Shown here: piece by piece, positions 1-8,052 of the stretch
How the letters are laid out: each line of letters begins with the position of its first letter
Numbering within the stretch: position 1 is the stretch's first letter
Assembly: GCA_900313265.1 (NCBI GenBank)
Contig: OMRN01000304.1
Location: forward strand, 1-16,016
Origin: an uncultured Lachnospiraceae bacterium
GTDB taxonomy: Bacteria > Bacillota > Clostridia > Lachnospirales > Lachnospiraceae
Direction: 5' to 3'
DNA: 16,016 nucleotides
Position numbers and translations under genes: made by a program
Notes under the pieces: generated by a model
Databases searched by the model: none
Seen by the model: the letters and a program-made list of their open reading frames with translations, nothing else
Told to the model about the DNA's origin: nothing

Positions 1-29
1 AAACCAAAATTGCAAAGCAATTTAGGTTT
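1..29 (-). terminator. Inverted repeat downstream of pdp, possible weak terminator
   Basis: Two 13-base arms (AAACCAAAATTGC and GCAATTTAGGTTT) pair with one A-A mismatch around a 3-base loop. Read on the minus strand the hairpin lies about 69 bases after the pdp stop and ends in GGTTT at the window edge. The stem is AT-rich and only three T residues are visible after it, so a Rho-independent terminator is possible but not shown. The symmetrical A and T flanks would also suit a bidirectional terminator. Bases 30 to 97 hold no gene I can support. Confidence 0.35.
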
Positions 30-97
30 GTGCGTCGCCCCAGCGTTGAATCATATTAAGTGGCTGCGTGCCATAGACCCATTCGGCGAAGTATCCC

Positions 98-1402
98 TTA
101 GCGGATTACGTCGTAAATCAGGGTTTTGGCGGGTGGTGCCGAGGCCCCGATGGTGTAAGCGGCAGTAAATTTGTCGATGACGTTCCCGGGTACCGAATCG
201 GAGTTATAGTACATGGTGGCAAGCGATTCGCCGCACTTGACAGGGTCACCGATTTTCTTATGAAGGACAAAGCCGACACCGGGATCGATGGAATCTTCCT
301 TCTTTGCGCGACCTCCGCCTAACAGCATGGCGCACAGACCGATTTCCTCACATTCGATTTCCCGGATAAAGCCGTCCGATGCGGCAGGTATTTCCGTCGT
401 ATGTTTCGCCAAAGGCAAAAGTTCCGGGTGGAATACTTCTTCCTGGGCTCCGCCCTGGGCTTCGACAAACTGTGCCAGTTTATTTAATGCTTCACCGTTT
501 GCTATTTTCTCATCAATCATGCGAAAAGCTTCTTCATGCGTTTCGCAAAGACCGGCCGAAAATAGGAATTGTTCGGTCAGTGCATAGATCAGTTCGGTAA
601 AATCTTTCGGTCCGTTTCCTTTTAACGTTTCGATGGCTTCAATCACTTCAAGCGTATTTCCGACCGCATTTCCGAGCGGTTCATTCATATCGGTAATGAC
701 CGCCTTGGTCTTTTTGCCTGCTCCGTTTCCGATGGCTACCATTTCTTTGGCCAGTGCCGTGGAATCCTCGAGTGTTTTCATGAAAGCACCCTTGCCGGTC
801 TTTACATCCAGGATAATAATATCCGCTCCGGCCGCCAGTTTCTTGCTCATTATCGATGAAGCAATCAGCGAAATATTTTCGACCGTAGCGGTCACATCGC
901 GAAGCGCGTACAGTTTCTTATCGGCGGGTGCCAAATCCTTCGTCTGTCCCACAATCGCCATTCCGACATTATTGACCTGACGGATAAACTGTTCGTTTGA
1001 AATCTCGGTATGAAATCCGGTAAAACTCTCGAGTTTGTCAATGGTTCCGCCGGTGTGTCCAAGTCCGCGGCCGCTCATTTTTGCGCATTTTAATCCGAAT
1101 GAGGCAAGAAGGGGAAGCAGGCTTAAGGATGTTTTATCTCCGACGCCTCCGGTAGAATGCTTGTCGACCTTAATTCCGTCAATCGCGGATAAATCCAGCG
1201 TATCCCCGCTTTGAACCATGGCTTTGGTCAAGGTCAGCGTTTCGGCTTCATTCATTTTCCGGAAATAAACTGCCATGGTAAATGCGGACATCTGATAATC
1301 CGGAATATCCCCTTTCGTATAACCTTCGATTAAAAACTGTATTTCATCATCCGAAAGAGTCTGTCCGTCTCTCTTTTTCTGAATTAAATCCACCGCTCTC
1401 AT
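98..1402 (-). CDS. pdp: Pyrimidine-nucleoside phosphorylase
   Basis: This cytoplasmic salvage enzyme splits uridine, thymidine and deoxyuridine with phosphate into the free base and (deoxy)ribose-1-phosphate. The 434-residue protein has the usual length of the family. It shows the phosphate-binding stretch KHSTGGVGDKTS (residues 81-92), the family signature SGRGLGHTGGTIDKLE (110-125), and the substrate-binding Arg168, Ser183 and Lys187 in YALRDVT and SSIMSKK. The N-terminus MRAVDLIQKK is as expected for Firmicutes Pdp, and a GGAG ribosome site at 1410-1413 sits 7 bases before the ATG. It lies 27 bases after rlmH and is probably the last gene of that transcript. Uridine-only phosphorylases are unrelated. 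Thymidine-specific DeoA belongs to the same family, so substrate range is inferred from the Firmicutes context. Confidence 0.96.
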   Translation of the reverse strand: MRAVDLIQKKRDGQTLSDDEIQFLIEGYTKGDIPDYQMSAFTMAVYFRKMNEAETLTLTKAMVQSGDTLDLSAIDGIKVDKHSTGGVGDKTSLSLLPLLASFGLKCAKMSGRGLGHTGGTIDKLESFTGFHTEISNEQFIRQVNNVGMAIVGQTKDLAPADKKLYALRDVTATVENISLIASSIMSKKLAAGADIIILDVKTGKGAFMKTLEDSTALAKEMVAIGNGAGKKTKAVITDMNEPLGNAVGNTLEVIEAIETLKGNGPKDFTELIYALTEQFLFSAGLCETHEEAFRMIDEKIANGEALNKLAQFVEAQGGAQEEVFHPELLPLAKHTTEIPAASDGFIREIECEEIGLCAMLLGGGRAKKEDSIDPGVGFVLHKKIGDPVKCGESLATMYYNSDSVPGNVIDKFTAAYTIGASAPPAKTLIYDVIR

Positions 1403-1429
1403 CGTTTTTCTCCGTAAAAGTCATTCTTG

Positions 1430-1909
1430 TTATTTATGATACGGTTCGTGATTCATAATCCGGAACGCCCGGTAAATCTGTTCGGATAAAATCACCCTCA
1501 TCAGTTGATGAGGAAACGTCATATCCGAAAAACTTATGCTTTCGTCCGCACGCTTTAAAACCGCATCGGAAAGACCGAGTGAACCGCCGATAATAAAGTA
1601 AATTTGACTTTTCCCGGAAACCATAAGCCGACTTAAGTTTCCGGAAAAAGTCACACTATCCGTTTTCTTTCCTTTAATTGCAAGAGCATATACATAAGCT
1701 CCCTGAGGGATCTTTGCAAGAAGACGCTCTCCCTCTGTATTTTTTATTTTCTCTTCTTCCGCAGCCGATGCACCCTCCCTGCATTCTTCGTCCGGGACTT
1801 CCGTAACAGAGAATTTACAGTATTTCGAAAGCCGTTTTGCATATTCGTCTACGGCTTCCCGATAGAAAGATTCTTTACATTTCCCGACACATAATACGGT
1901 AATTGTCAC
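1430..1909 (-). CDS. rlmH: 23S rRNA pseudouridine-1915 N3-methyltransferase RlmH
   Basis: RlmH is a small SPOUT-class methyltransferase. It uses S-adenosylmethionine to methylate pseudouridine 1915 in helix 69 of 23S rRNA in assembled ribosomes. The 159-residue protein matches the family length. It carries the SAM-binding knot loop FIIGGSLGLS (residues 105-114), the SFSDMTFPHQLMRVILSEQ segment (126-144) and the classic C-terminus ending HEPYHK. The start codon is GTG, not ATG: a strong GGGAGG lies 5 bases upstream (1915-1920), and the nearby upstream ATG is in another frame. The gene follows the 309-residue zinc-ribbon protein by 82 bases, a gap in which I see no clear promoter or terminator, and precedes pdp. 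Assignment is firm from motifs. Confidence 0.96.
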   Translation of the reverse strand: MTITVLCVGKCKESFYREAVDEYAKRLSKYCKFSVTEVPDEECREGASAAEEEKIKNTEGERLLAKIPQGAYVYALAIKGKKTDSVTFSGNLSRLMVSGKSQIYFIIGGSLGLSDAVLKRADESISFSDMTFPHQLMRVILSEQIYRAFRIMNHEPYHK

Positions 1910-1914
1910 TTAAT

Positions 1915-1920
1915 CCTCCC
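1915..1920 (-). promoter_or_regulatory. Ribosome binding site that fixes the rlmH GTG start
   Basis: On the minus strand GGGAGG is followed by ATTAA and then GTG. The 5-base spacing and strong match support the GTG start of rlmH. Confidence 0.8.
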
Positions 1921-1991
1921 ATGAAGTTTCCTGCCCGATAAGACCGTTTTCTTTATCCGCAAATGCAATTCATACGGCTTAAATTCTATAA

Positions 1992-2921
1992 TCAGTCTTC
2001 ATCCGGAAACAGTTCGGAATAATTCTCATCAAGCAGTCCGTCTATGGTAACATCGTCCACATTTTTAAACTTAGGTTCCCGTTTAATGGCACTTTTTAAG
2101 AAATCAACACGGGCAAAATACAAATCGTTTCCACCGCCTTTTCCAAGCATTTTATTGGCGGTTTCCACCGCTTCATGCTTGCAAAAATCCAGAATTTCAT
2201 TCTTAATTTCGGTTTCGTCCACAATGGCATTTTTCAGTCTTTTTGCCGTGAAAAACGATGCGATTCCGCTGATAATCAGAATCAGAAATACGCATGCTAA
2301 GAATGCATAAAGAACAATCCCCGGAACACCGTTAATTTTAAGCGGTAAAACATGAAAAACAACGAGTGCTTCGAAAATCAGACCGATTAAACCGACAACA
2401 AGGAGTGAAATTGCGGAACTTTTCGCATCATCCGCTTTCTCTTTTGAAGAACGGAAAACCTTTTCTTCGACTTTCTCTTCTTCATCGTCCTCGTCGTAAT
2501 CCTCATCGTCTTCATCATCGGATTCTTCCCCGGAATACGAAGAATCATCCTCTTCGTCCCCGTCTTCGTCTTCTCCGAATAAGGATTCCTGCATTTTTGC
2601 TCTCATCCGCTCGTTATATTCTTCGACGGCTTCTTTCCGCTTCTTCATATAGGCCTGAATGGCGAATGTAATCTGTTTCTGATTTTCTTCCTCCACCATC
2701 AAAAATGCCGTTCCGTCTTCATTCTCCACATGGGAATATCCTTTTAAACCGGTGGTATCTAAAAAATCCATGATTTCCATGACACTTGCCAAAGGAGCTT
2801 TTAACAGAGCTATTTTCTTTACTTCCTCTTCGGTAAGTTCATCCACCAGATCCACTCCGCAGTCGGCGCAGACCGTAAAACCTTCTCTGTATTCATTTCT
2901 GCATTTCGGGCACCAGGGCAT
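1992..2921 (-). CDS. Zinc-ribbon membrane protein of unknown function
   Basis: I do not recognise a named family for this 309-residue protein. It begins with a zinc ribbon: Cys4-x2-Cys7 and Cys18-x2-Cys21 in a CPKC...CADC arrangement. A mixed alpha/beta-like segment follows (about 30-110), in which 'LLKAPLASVMEIMDFLDTTG' resembles domains that read a short signalling or ligand fold, but this is weak. Residues 117-154 are almost purely Asp/Glu/Ser. Two hydrophobic segments (about 171-190 and 203-225) form a membrane hairpin, followed by an 85-residue charged, probably cytoplasmic C-terminus. With two TM segments both ends would face the same side. A GGAG lies 10 bases before the ATG. It sits 45 bases after nfnB, so it may be cotranscribed with nfnAB. 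It shares the zinc-ribbon-plus-membrane design with the 603-residue protein upstream of nfnA. Confidence 0.8.
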   Translation of the reverse strand: MPWCPKCRNEYREGFTVCADCGVDLVDELTEEEVKKIALLKAPLASVMEIMDFLDTTGLKGYSHVENEDGTAFLMVEEENQKQITFAIQAYMKKRKEAVEEYNERMRAKMQESLFGEDEDGDEEDDSSYSGEESDDEDDEDYDEDDEEEKVEEKVFRSSKEKADDAKSSAISLLVVGLIGLIFEALVVFHVLPLKINGVPGIVLYAFLACVFLILIISGIASFFTAKRLKNAIVDETEIKNEILDFCKHEAVETANKMLGKGGGNDLYFARVDFLKSAIKREPKFKNVDDVTIDGLLDENYSELFPDED

Positions 2922-2966
2922 CTTATACTATCTCCGATTTCTTTTCATAATTCTTTTTTGTGTTTC

Positions 2967-4346
2967 CTATTTGTTTAAATATTCGTCAATTCCCTTTGCA
3001 GCTGCACGTCCGGCACCCATGGCAAGAATTACGGTAGCTGCTCCGGTAACCGCATCACCGCCGGCATAAACGCCTTCTTTGGTGGTTGCACCGTCTTCAC
3101 GGGCAATAATGCATTTTCTGCCGTTGATTTCAAGGCCTTCGGTTGTTGAAGAAATAAGCGGATTCGGAGAAGTTCCGAGAGCCATGATGACAACATCGCA
3201 GTCAATGACATATTCGCTTCCGGGAATTTCCACCGGACGTCTTCTTCCGGATGCATCGGGCTCGCCGAGTTCCATCTTAATACACTTAATTCCCTTTACC
3301 CAGCCGTTTTCATCTTCCAAAATTTCAACGGGATTGGTAAGAAGATGGAATTCAATTCCTTCTTCCTTCGCATGATGAACTTCTTCGGCTCTGGCCGGAA
3401 GTTCCGCTTCGCTTCTTCTGTAAACAATATAGGTTTCGGAACCGAGACGGAGTGCCGTTCTTGCCGCATCCATTGCAACATTTCCGCCACCGACAACAAC
3501 GGTTCTTTTTCCGATCATAATCGGGGTTGTGGAATCCGGATTAAAAGCTTTCATTAAGTTGCTTCTGGTTAAATATTCATTCGCGGAGAATACACCGCTT
3601 AAGTTCTCACCCGGAATACCCATGAACTTCGGAAGACCTGCTCCGGATCCGATGAATACCGCATCAAAATGTTCTTTTTCCATCAGTTCTTCAATGGTTA
3701 CGCTTTTTCCGATAATAACGTTGGTCTCGAATTTAACACCGAGGGCTTTTACGTTCTCGATTTCTTTTTTAACAACTCTTTCCTTCGGAAGACGGAATTC
3801 GGGAATACCGTAAACAAGCACGCCGCCGAGTTCGTGAAGTGCCTCAAATACGGTAACTTCATATCCGAGTTTTGCCAAATCTCCCGCACAGGAAAGTCCG
3901 GAAGGACCGGAGCCGATTACGGCAACTTTCTTTCCGTTCTTGTTCGGATTCTCTTTCGGATGAACATTGTTTTCGAATGCCCAGTCCGCCACAAAACGCT
4001 CGAGTTTTCCGATGGAAACGGCTTCTCCCTTGATGCCTCTTACACATTTGCCTTCACACTGGGTTTCCTGGGGGCATACACGGCCGCATACGGCAGGCAG
4101 TGAGGAAGAAAAGGTAATGGTATGATAAGCGCCTTCAAAATCGCCTTCTTTTACCTGTTTGATAAAATCCGGAATATGGATGGATACGGGACATCCCTGT
4201 ACGCAAAGAGGATTCTTGCAGTTTAAGCATCTCGATGCTTCCTCCATTGCTTCTTCTTTGGTATATCCAAGGCATACTTCCTCAAAATTCGTAGCGCGGA
4301 CCTTCGGTTCCTGCTCTTTGATGGGTACTTTCTTCATTACGTCCAT
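2967..4346 (-). CDS. nfnB: NfnB subunit of NADH-dependent ferredoxin:NADP oxidoreductase
   Basis: This is the large subunit of NfnAB, which couples NADPH, NAD and ferredoxin by flavin-based electron bifurcation. The reversible reaction balances NADPH against NADH and reduced ferredoxin in the anaerobe cytoplasm. The 459-residue protein has two iron-sulfur sites near its N-terminus (Cys40, 43, 48, 52 and Cys87, 91, 97, 101). An FAD Rossmann motif GSGPSG lies at 145-150, an NADPH-binding GGGNVA at 286-291 followed by YRRSEAELPAR, and the C-terminal FAD motif GDAVTGAATVILAMGAGRAAA-type stretch at 430-450. It resembles the small subunit of glutamate synthase (GltD), under which it is often annotated. 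No large gltB gene is adjacent, and an NfnA-type partner overlaps it by one base (TAATG), so NfnB is the better call. Its ribosome site GGAGGTG (4354-4360) is embedded in the last codons of nfnA. Confidence 0.93.
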   Translation of the reverse strand: MDVMKKVPIKEQEPKVRATNFEEVCLGYTKEEAMEEASRCLNCKNPLCVQGCPVSIHIPDFIKQVKEGDFEGAYHTITFSSSLPAVCGRVCPQETQCEGKCVRGIKGEAVSIGKLERFVADWAFENNVHPKENPNKNGKKVAVIGSGPSGLSCAGDLAKLGYEVTVFEALHELGGVLVYGIPEFRLPKERVVKKEIENVKALGVKFETNVIIGKSVTIEELMEKEHFDAVFIGSGAGLPKFMGIPGENLSGVFSANEYLTRSNLMKAFNPDSTTPIMIGKRTVVVGGGNVAMDAARTALRLGSETYIVYRRSEAELPARAEEVHHAKEEGIEFHLLTNPVEILEDENGWVKGIKCIKMELGEPDASGRRRPVEIPGSEYVIDCDVVIMALGTSPNPLISSTTEGLEINGRKCIIAREDGATTKEGVYAGGDAVTGAATVILAMGAGRAAAKGIDEYLNK

Positions 4347-5233
4347 TATTCTTCACCTCCGCAATTACCGCATCCGCCATGGTGGGTATTTCCTTCTTTG
4401 GCAGCAAGATAAGCTCTGCCTTCTTTTGTTTTGTACATCTGCTGACGTTTCATCGCCTGGTCGAAATCTACCAGATGACCGTCAAATTCCGGTCCGTCCA
4501 CACAGGCAAATTTAATCTCGTCTCCGACTTTCAAACGGCATGCTCCGCACATTCCGGTACCGTCCACCATAATCGGGTTCATGGAAACGATGGTATGCAA
4601 ATCAAACTTCTTCGTAAGAAGACATACGAATTTCATCATAATCATCGGTCCGATACATACGCAGACATCGTATTTCTTTCCCTCGGCATATAAATCTTCC
4701 AGCACCTTGGTAACCATTCCGCTTCTTCCGTAAGATCCGTCATCCGTAGTGATATAAAGATTTCCGGCAACCGCCTTCATTTCTTCTTCCATGATGACCA
4801 GATTTTTGGTTTTCGCACCGACAATGACATCAACATCCACACCGTGCTCATGCATCCATTTTACCTGCGGATATACCGGAGCCGTTCCGAGACCGCCGGC
4901 AACAAAGATAAATCTGGTATTTTTGAGTTTTTCCACATCCTCTTCCACAAACTCGGAAGGTTTGCCCAAAGGTCCCACAAAATCATGGAAGGCATCTCCT
5001 TCTTTTAAGGATGTCATAAGATAGGTGGCTTCTCCGATTACCTGAACCACGATGGTAACGGTTCCTTTTTCACGGTCATAATCACAAATGGTTAACGGAA
5101 TACGCTCACTGTCCTCAAACGCACGGACAATCACAAACTGTCCGGGCTCACAACGGGAGGCGCATCTCGGTGCCAAAACGACCCATTTGTAAATGTTGTC
5201 TGCAAGCATTTTTGCTTCGAGAATTTTGTACAT
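4346..5233 (-). CDS. nfnA: NfnA subunit (FAD/[2Fe-2S] ferredoxin-NADP reductase-like)
   Basis: This is the small subunit of NfnAB; it binds NAD(H), FAD and one [2Fe-2S] cluster. The 295-residue protein shows the FAD-binding RIPLTICD (residues 44-51) and a nucleotide-binding GGLGTAP (113-119). It also has the unusual cluster ligand set Asp224, Cys229, Cys232 and Cys244 in VDGTGMCGAC...C, which matches the Asp/3-Cys cluster known for NfnA. The protein is related to dihydroorotate dehydrogenase electron-transfer subunit PyrK and sulfide dehydrogenase subunits, but the overlap with nfnB and absence of pyrD here favour NfnA. Its C-terminus continues beyond the core as a short His/Cys-rich tail, HHGGCGNCGGEE (284-295). 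A GAAAGGGA ribosome site (5242-5249) lies 8 bases before the ATG. It begins 55 bases after the 603-residue zinc-ribbon protein. Confidence 0.93.
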   Translation of the reverse strand: MYKILEAKMLADNIYKWVVLAPRCASRCEPGQFVIVRAFEDSERIPLTICDYDREKGTVTIVVQVIGEATYLMTSLKEGDAFHDFVGPLGKPSEFVEEDVEKLKNTRFIFVAGGLGTAPVYPQVKWMHEHGVDVDVIVGAKTKNLVIMEEEMKAVAGNLYITTDDGSYGRSGMVTKVLEDLYAEGKKYDVCVCIGPMIMMKFVCLLTKKFDLHTIVSMNPIMVDGTGMCGACRLKVGDEIKFACVDGPEFDGHLVDFDQAMKRQQMYKTKEGRAYLAAKEGNTHHGGCGNCGGEE

Positions 5234-5288
5234 TTTAAATTTCCCTTTCTGTTAAATTAATCTTTATAAAATCATGTTCCGAAGGCAG

Positions 5289-7100
5289 CTAGTTCACTCT
5301 GGTATAAATATAGTCGCCGTCCGAATTCACTTTTATAATTCCGTAATCCGTATCATCCACGGTCGATACCGCATAAATGTAACCGGTCTTCATCATCGAA
5401 TTCGAATTGTCATCCTGGTAATATTCGTTGATGACATAATAAACCGTATCGTTGATTTTAATGGCATTCTCACACATGAATAAAAGTCTTCCGGTTAAGT
5501 ACTGCAGATTTCCGTCCGTATCCGTCATATTTCCCTGACTGTAACGGTAAACGGTAATGATATTGGCAGCCTCCGCAGCGGTAACCTCGGACTGGTCGAT
5601 TAAATATAAATAATCCCTTACGGTTATTTCACTCGGAACATCATCGAAATTATAGGTAACAAACTGCAAGGTGGAGGATCCGAGCGGCATCATAAGCGGA
5701 TACTTATATACGTTGCTGTTCTTGTTCGGTTCGCTTCCGTCGGTTGTATAATAAACCACACAGTCTTCCGGAATATCTTCCACAACAATCAGTTCCGGTT
5801 CCTCGATTTCACCGGAATCGATATTAACCTTCGGAGGATCCGGCATGGCAACGTTAATGGTGAATTCGCCTTCCGTAATCGGGCTCATAAGGCCGAAGGA
5901 ATTGATATAAATCGCTTTGATATCAAATGCTCCCTTTTCAAGATATAAAGGTGCTGTATATTCATTCGATTCGTTATCCGGCGTAGAGCCGTCCGTAGTG
6001 TAATAGATTTTTCCGGACGTATTGGCCATGATTTTTAAATAAACCGGATCGTCGTATGCCCCCGGAGTCGCCGAAAATTCCGGCTGGGTTGCCAGATACT
6101 GCTGGAACTGATCCACGATTTCCGGATCGTTGCATTCCGCCAAAACGGAATTGATGGATTCAAAATCGCCCTGGCTTTCGTAAATTGAAAACAGTTTCTG
6201 ATAGGCAACGACAACATCCGAATCAAAATCACGGATAATGTTACGGTAGGTAAGAATTGCGTTCTGCGTCTGGTTATTCTTTACATAGTATTCCGCCAGC
6301 TGATACTGAAGCGTCAAATCATCGGAATGCATATTGGCAGCCGATTCCATATAGGATACCGCATGTGCATAGTCGCCTGCTTCGAAGGCGCTGACCGCCT
6401 GCTCGTATTTATAATCAAATGAATTTCTCTTTACTCTTCCGCTGATAAACACGACGACCGCCACAATAATTCCGACAAGCGCAAGAAAAACAAGTCCGGC
6501 TGCGATTTTGGCAAAAACATTGTTTTTAATCATCTCAATGATTCTGCCGCTTCCGGTAAAGTCAAGCGCTTCTTCCACATCCCAGAATTCATCGGAAAAT
6601 TCATCCTCAAAAAGTTCGTCATTCGTTTTCGGACGATTCTTTTTTTCGGGTTTCCTTGCAGAAGACGCTTTGTGGTTTCCGGAATTTCCGGAAGAGGATT
6701 TCTCCTCCATGGCAGCCGCTTTTGCCGCAGCCATTTTCTTTCTTGCCATCTTCTGCTTCTGTTCTTTGGACATTTTACGTATGTTTTCGGACGAAATTTC
6801 CTGTGTCGGAATACGCTTTCTTACTTCGTTCACGGGAATTTCTCTCGTCGGCATACGTTTTGTTTCTTCGCCGAGGCCGAAACGATTCAGCATTTCTTCA
6901 TCAACACCCAAATCCAGTTCGGCATCGTCATCTTCATCCTGTTCATCCCAGCCCATAGTGGCAATCACCCCTGACAGGGATTCTTCAATACTGCTTTCTA
7001 CTTCGGGATCAAAATCGGGGACGAAATTGATTTCACAACCGCAGTTGTAACAAAGAAATGTTCCGTCTTTAATTTTGGCTCCGCAATTCGGACAGTTCAT
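5289..7100 (-). CDS. Zinc-ribbon, single-TM, TPR and chitobiase-C-like domain protein
   Basis: No named gene is recognised, but the 603-residue protein has clear domains. A zinc ribbon opens it (Cys3-x2-Cys6, Cys17-x2-Cys20). An acidic then Lys/Ala-rich low-complexity linker follows (about 30-185), including two similar short motifs, RMPTREIP and RIPTQEIS (82-89 and 96-103). One TM helix lies at about 196-220, and TPR-like helical repeats at about 227-335. Two beta-rich domains contain IYYTTDGSTPDNES (365-378) and VYYTTDGSEPNKNS (449-462), the hallmark of the chitobiase/beta-hexosaminidase C-terminal (CHB_HEX_C) domain. The last 100 residues are a separate Tyr/Asp-rich region. The likely topology is zinc ribbon inside and TPR plus beta domains outside; this is inferred. 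AAGGAG lies 7 bases before the ATG. It sits between folD (102-base gap) and nfnA (55 bases). A role in envelope sensing or scaffolding is a guess. Confidence 0.85.
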   Translation of the reverse strand: MNCPNCGAKIKDGTFLCYNCGCEINFVPDFDPEVESSIEESLSGVIATMGWDEQDEDDDAELDLGVDEEMLNRFGLGEETKRMPTREIPVNEVRKRIPTQEISSENIRKMSKEQKQKMARKKMAAAKAAAMEEKSSSGNSGNHKASSARKPEKKNRPKTNDELFEDEFSDEFWDVEEALDFTGSGRIIEMIKNNVFAKIAAGLVFLALVGIIVAVVVFISGRVKRNSFDYKYEQAVSAFEAGDYAHAVSYMESAANMHSDDLTLQYQLAEYYVKNNQTQNAILTYRNIIRDFDSDVVVAYQKLFSIYESQGDFESINSVLAECNDPEIVDQFQQYLATQPEFSATPGAYDDPVYLKIMANTSGKIYYTTDGSTPDNESNEYTAPLYLEKGAFDIKAIYINSFGLMSPITEGEFTINVAMPDPPKVNIDSGEIEEPELIVVEDIPEDCVVYYTTDGSEPNKNSNVYKYPLMMPLGSSTLQFVTYNFDDVPSEITVRDYLYLIDQSEVTAAEAANIITVYRYSQGNMTDTDGNLQYLTGRLLFMCENAIKINDTVYYVINEYYQDDNSNSMMKTGYIYAVSTVDDTDYGIIKVNSDGDYIYTRVN

Positions 7101-7120
7101 TCATGAATCTCCTTAACAAA

Positions 7121-7176
7121 TTAATACCTATACCCAATCATTCATCCAAACATAATAAATATATTTCATCTTACAA
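7121..7176 (-). promoter_or_regulatory. AT-rich gap with weak promoter candidates for the zinc-ribbon/nfnAB genes
   Basis: The 102-base gap after folD is AT-rich and holds two weak sigma-A-like pairs on the minus strand. TTGTAA (7171-7176) is followed by a 16-base spacer and TATGTT (7149-7154). TTGGAT (7144-7149) is followed by a 17-base spacer and TATTAA (7121-7126). Each has only 7 or 8 of 12 consensus matches. No hairpin with a T-run ends the folD transcript here, so readthrough is equally possible. Confidence 0.25.
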
Positions 7177-7202
7177 TAAAACCATCGCATTAAATCTGCC
7201 GG

Positions 7203-8045
7203 TTATCGTTTTTCAAAACCTTCCACACAGTTGTTCATCAGCATCGCAATTGTCATCGGACCGACGCCTCCGGGAACCGGTGTGATGGCGCTGGTATGAG
7301 GTGCCACATCATCATAATCCACATCACCGCAGAGTTTCTTTCCTTCGAGACGATGAATTCCGACATCAATAACAACCGCGCCTTCCTTAACGTATTCTGC
7401 CGTAATCATTCTCGGCTTTCCGATGGCAACGATTAAAATATCGGCTCTTTTTGCCACTTCTTTTAAGTTCTTCGTACGGGAATGGCATACCGTAACCGTC
7501 GCATTTTCACGAAGCATCAGTAAGGACATCGGTTTGCCTACAATATTGCTTCTGCCGATAATCACGCATTCTTTTCCCTCGATTTCGATATTGCTTCTTT
7601 TGAGCAGTTCGATAATGCCGGCCGGTGTGCACGATACGAATCCGGGCTGGCCGATGCAGAGTTTTCCGACATTTTCCGGATGAAATCCGTCCACATCCTT
7701 TGCGGGTGAAATCGTTTTAATCACGGTATCTTCGTTAATTCCGGCGGGAAGTGGAAGCTGTACTAAAATTCCGTTTACTTCCTCATCTTCGTTTAATTTC
7801 CGGATTAATGCAAGAAGTTCTTCCTCGGTCGTCGTCTCCGGCAGTTCATACGATAAGGATTTAATCCCGATGTATTCACATGCTTTTTTCTTGTTTCCGA
7901 CATAAACCGTCGATGCGGGATCATTTCCTACCAGAATCACCGCCAGGCAGGGAACCTTTCCGTCAGCCGATAAAACGGCAACCCTCTCCCGGCACTCATC
8001 CTTAATCATCTGGGAAATTGCTTTTCCATCAATAATCTGCGGCAT
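7203..8045 (-). CDS. folD: Bifunctional methylene-THF dehydrogenase/cyclohydrolase FolD
   Basis: FolD converts 5,10-methylene-tetrahydrofolate with NADP to 5,10-methenyl- and then 10-formyl-tetrahydrofolate, reversibly, in the cytoplasm. From the start chosen here the protein has 280 residues, the usual size. It shows the active-site YVGNK motif with catalytic Tyr and Lys near residue 50. The signature ending NGILVQLPLP, the DVDGFHPENVGKL stretch, the nucleotide-binding GRSNIVGKP and the C-terminal signature PGGVGPMTI follow. An ATG two codons upstream (8051) gives MIMPQ, but only one base separates it from AAGGAG (8053-8058). The second ATG at 8045 has an ideal 7-base spacing and gives MPQIIDGK. 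It follows fhs with a 17-base gap, so the two are cotranscribed and act in consecutive steps. Confidence 0.96.
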   Translation of the reverse strand: MPQIIDGKAISQMIKDECRERVAVLSADGKVPCLAVILVGNDPASTVYVGNKKKACEYIGIKSLSYELPETTTEEELLALIRKLNEDEEVNGILVQLPLPAGINEDTVIKTISPAKDVDGFHPENVGKLCIGQPGFVSCTPAGIIELLKRSNIEIEGKECVIIGRSNIVGKPMSLLMLRENATVTVCHSRTKNLKEVAKRADILIVAIGKPRMITAEYVKEGAVVIDVGIHRLEGKKLCGDVDYDDVAPHTSAITPVPGGVGPMTIAMLMNNCVEGFEKR

Positions 8046-8052
8046 AATCATT

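Noticed and set aside
1910..1991. Promoter or terminator between the 309-residue gene and rlmH
   Set aside because: No paired -35/-10 boxes with normal spacing and no GC-rich hairpin with a T-run were found; only a weak GATAA/TTATC repeat.
3669..4103. Plus-strand open frame of 144 codons inside nfnB
   Set aside because: It lies opposite conserved cofactor-binding sequence of nfnB and has no ribosome site or domain.
2967..4346. Glutamate synthase small subunit (GltD)
   Set aside because: The family is shared, but there is no gltB here and the overlapping partner has NfnA-type cluster ligands.
5234..5288. Promoter directly upstream of nfnA
   Set aside because: A TATAAA is present but the hexamer 17 bases before it has almost no match to TTGACA.
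6508..7050. Long plus-strand open frame of 180 codons opposite the 603-residue protein
   Set aside because: Its Ser/Phe-rich composition is the antisense image of the acidic and Lys-rich linker of the real gene; it has no recognisable motif.
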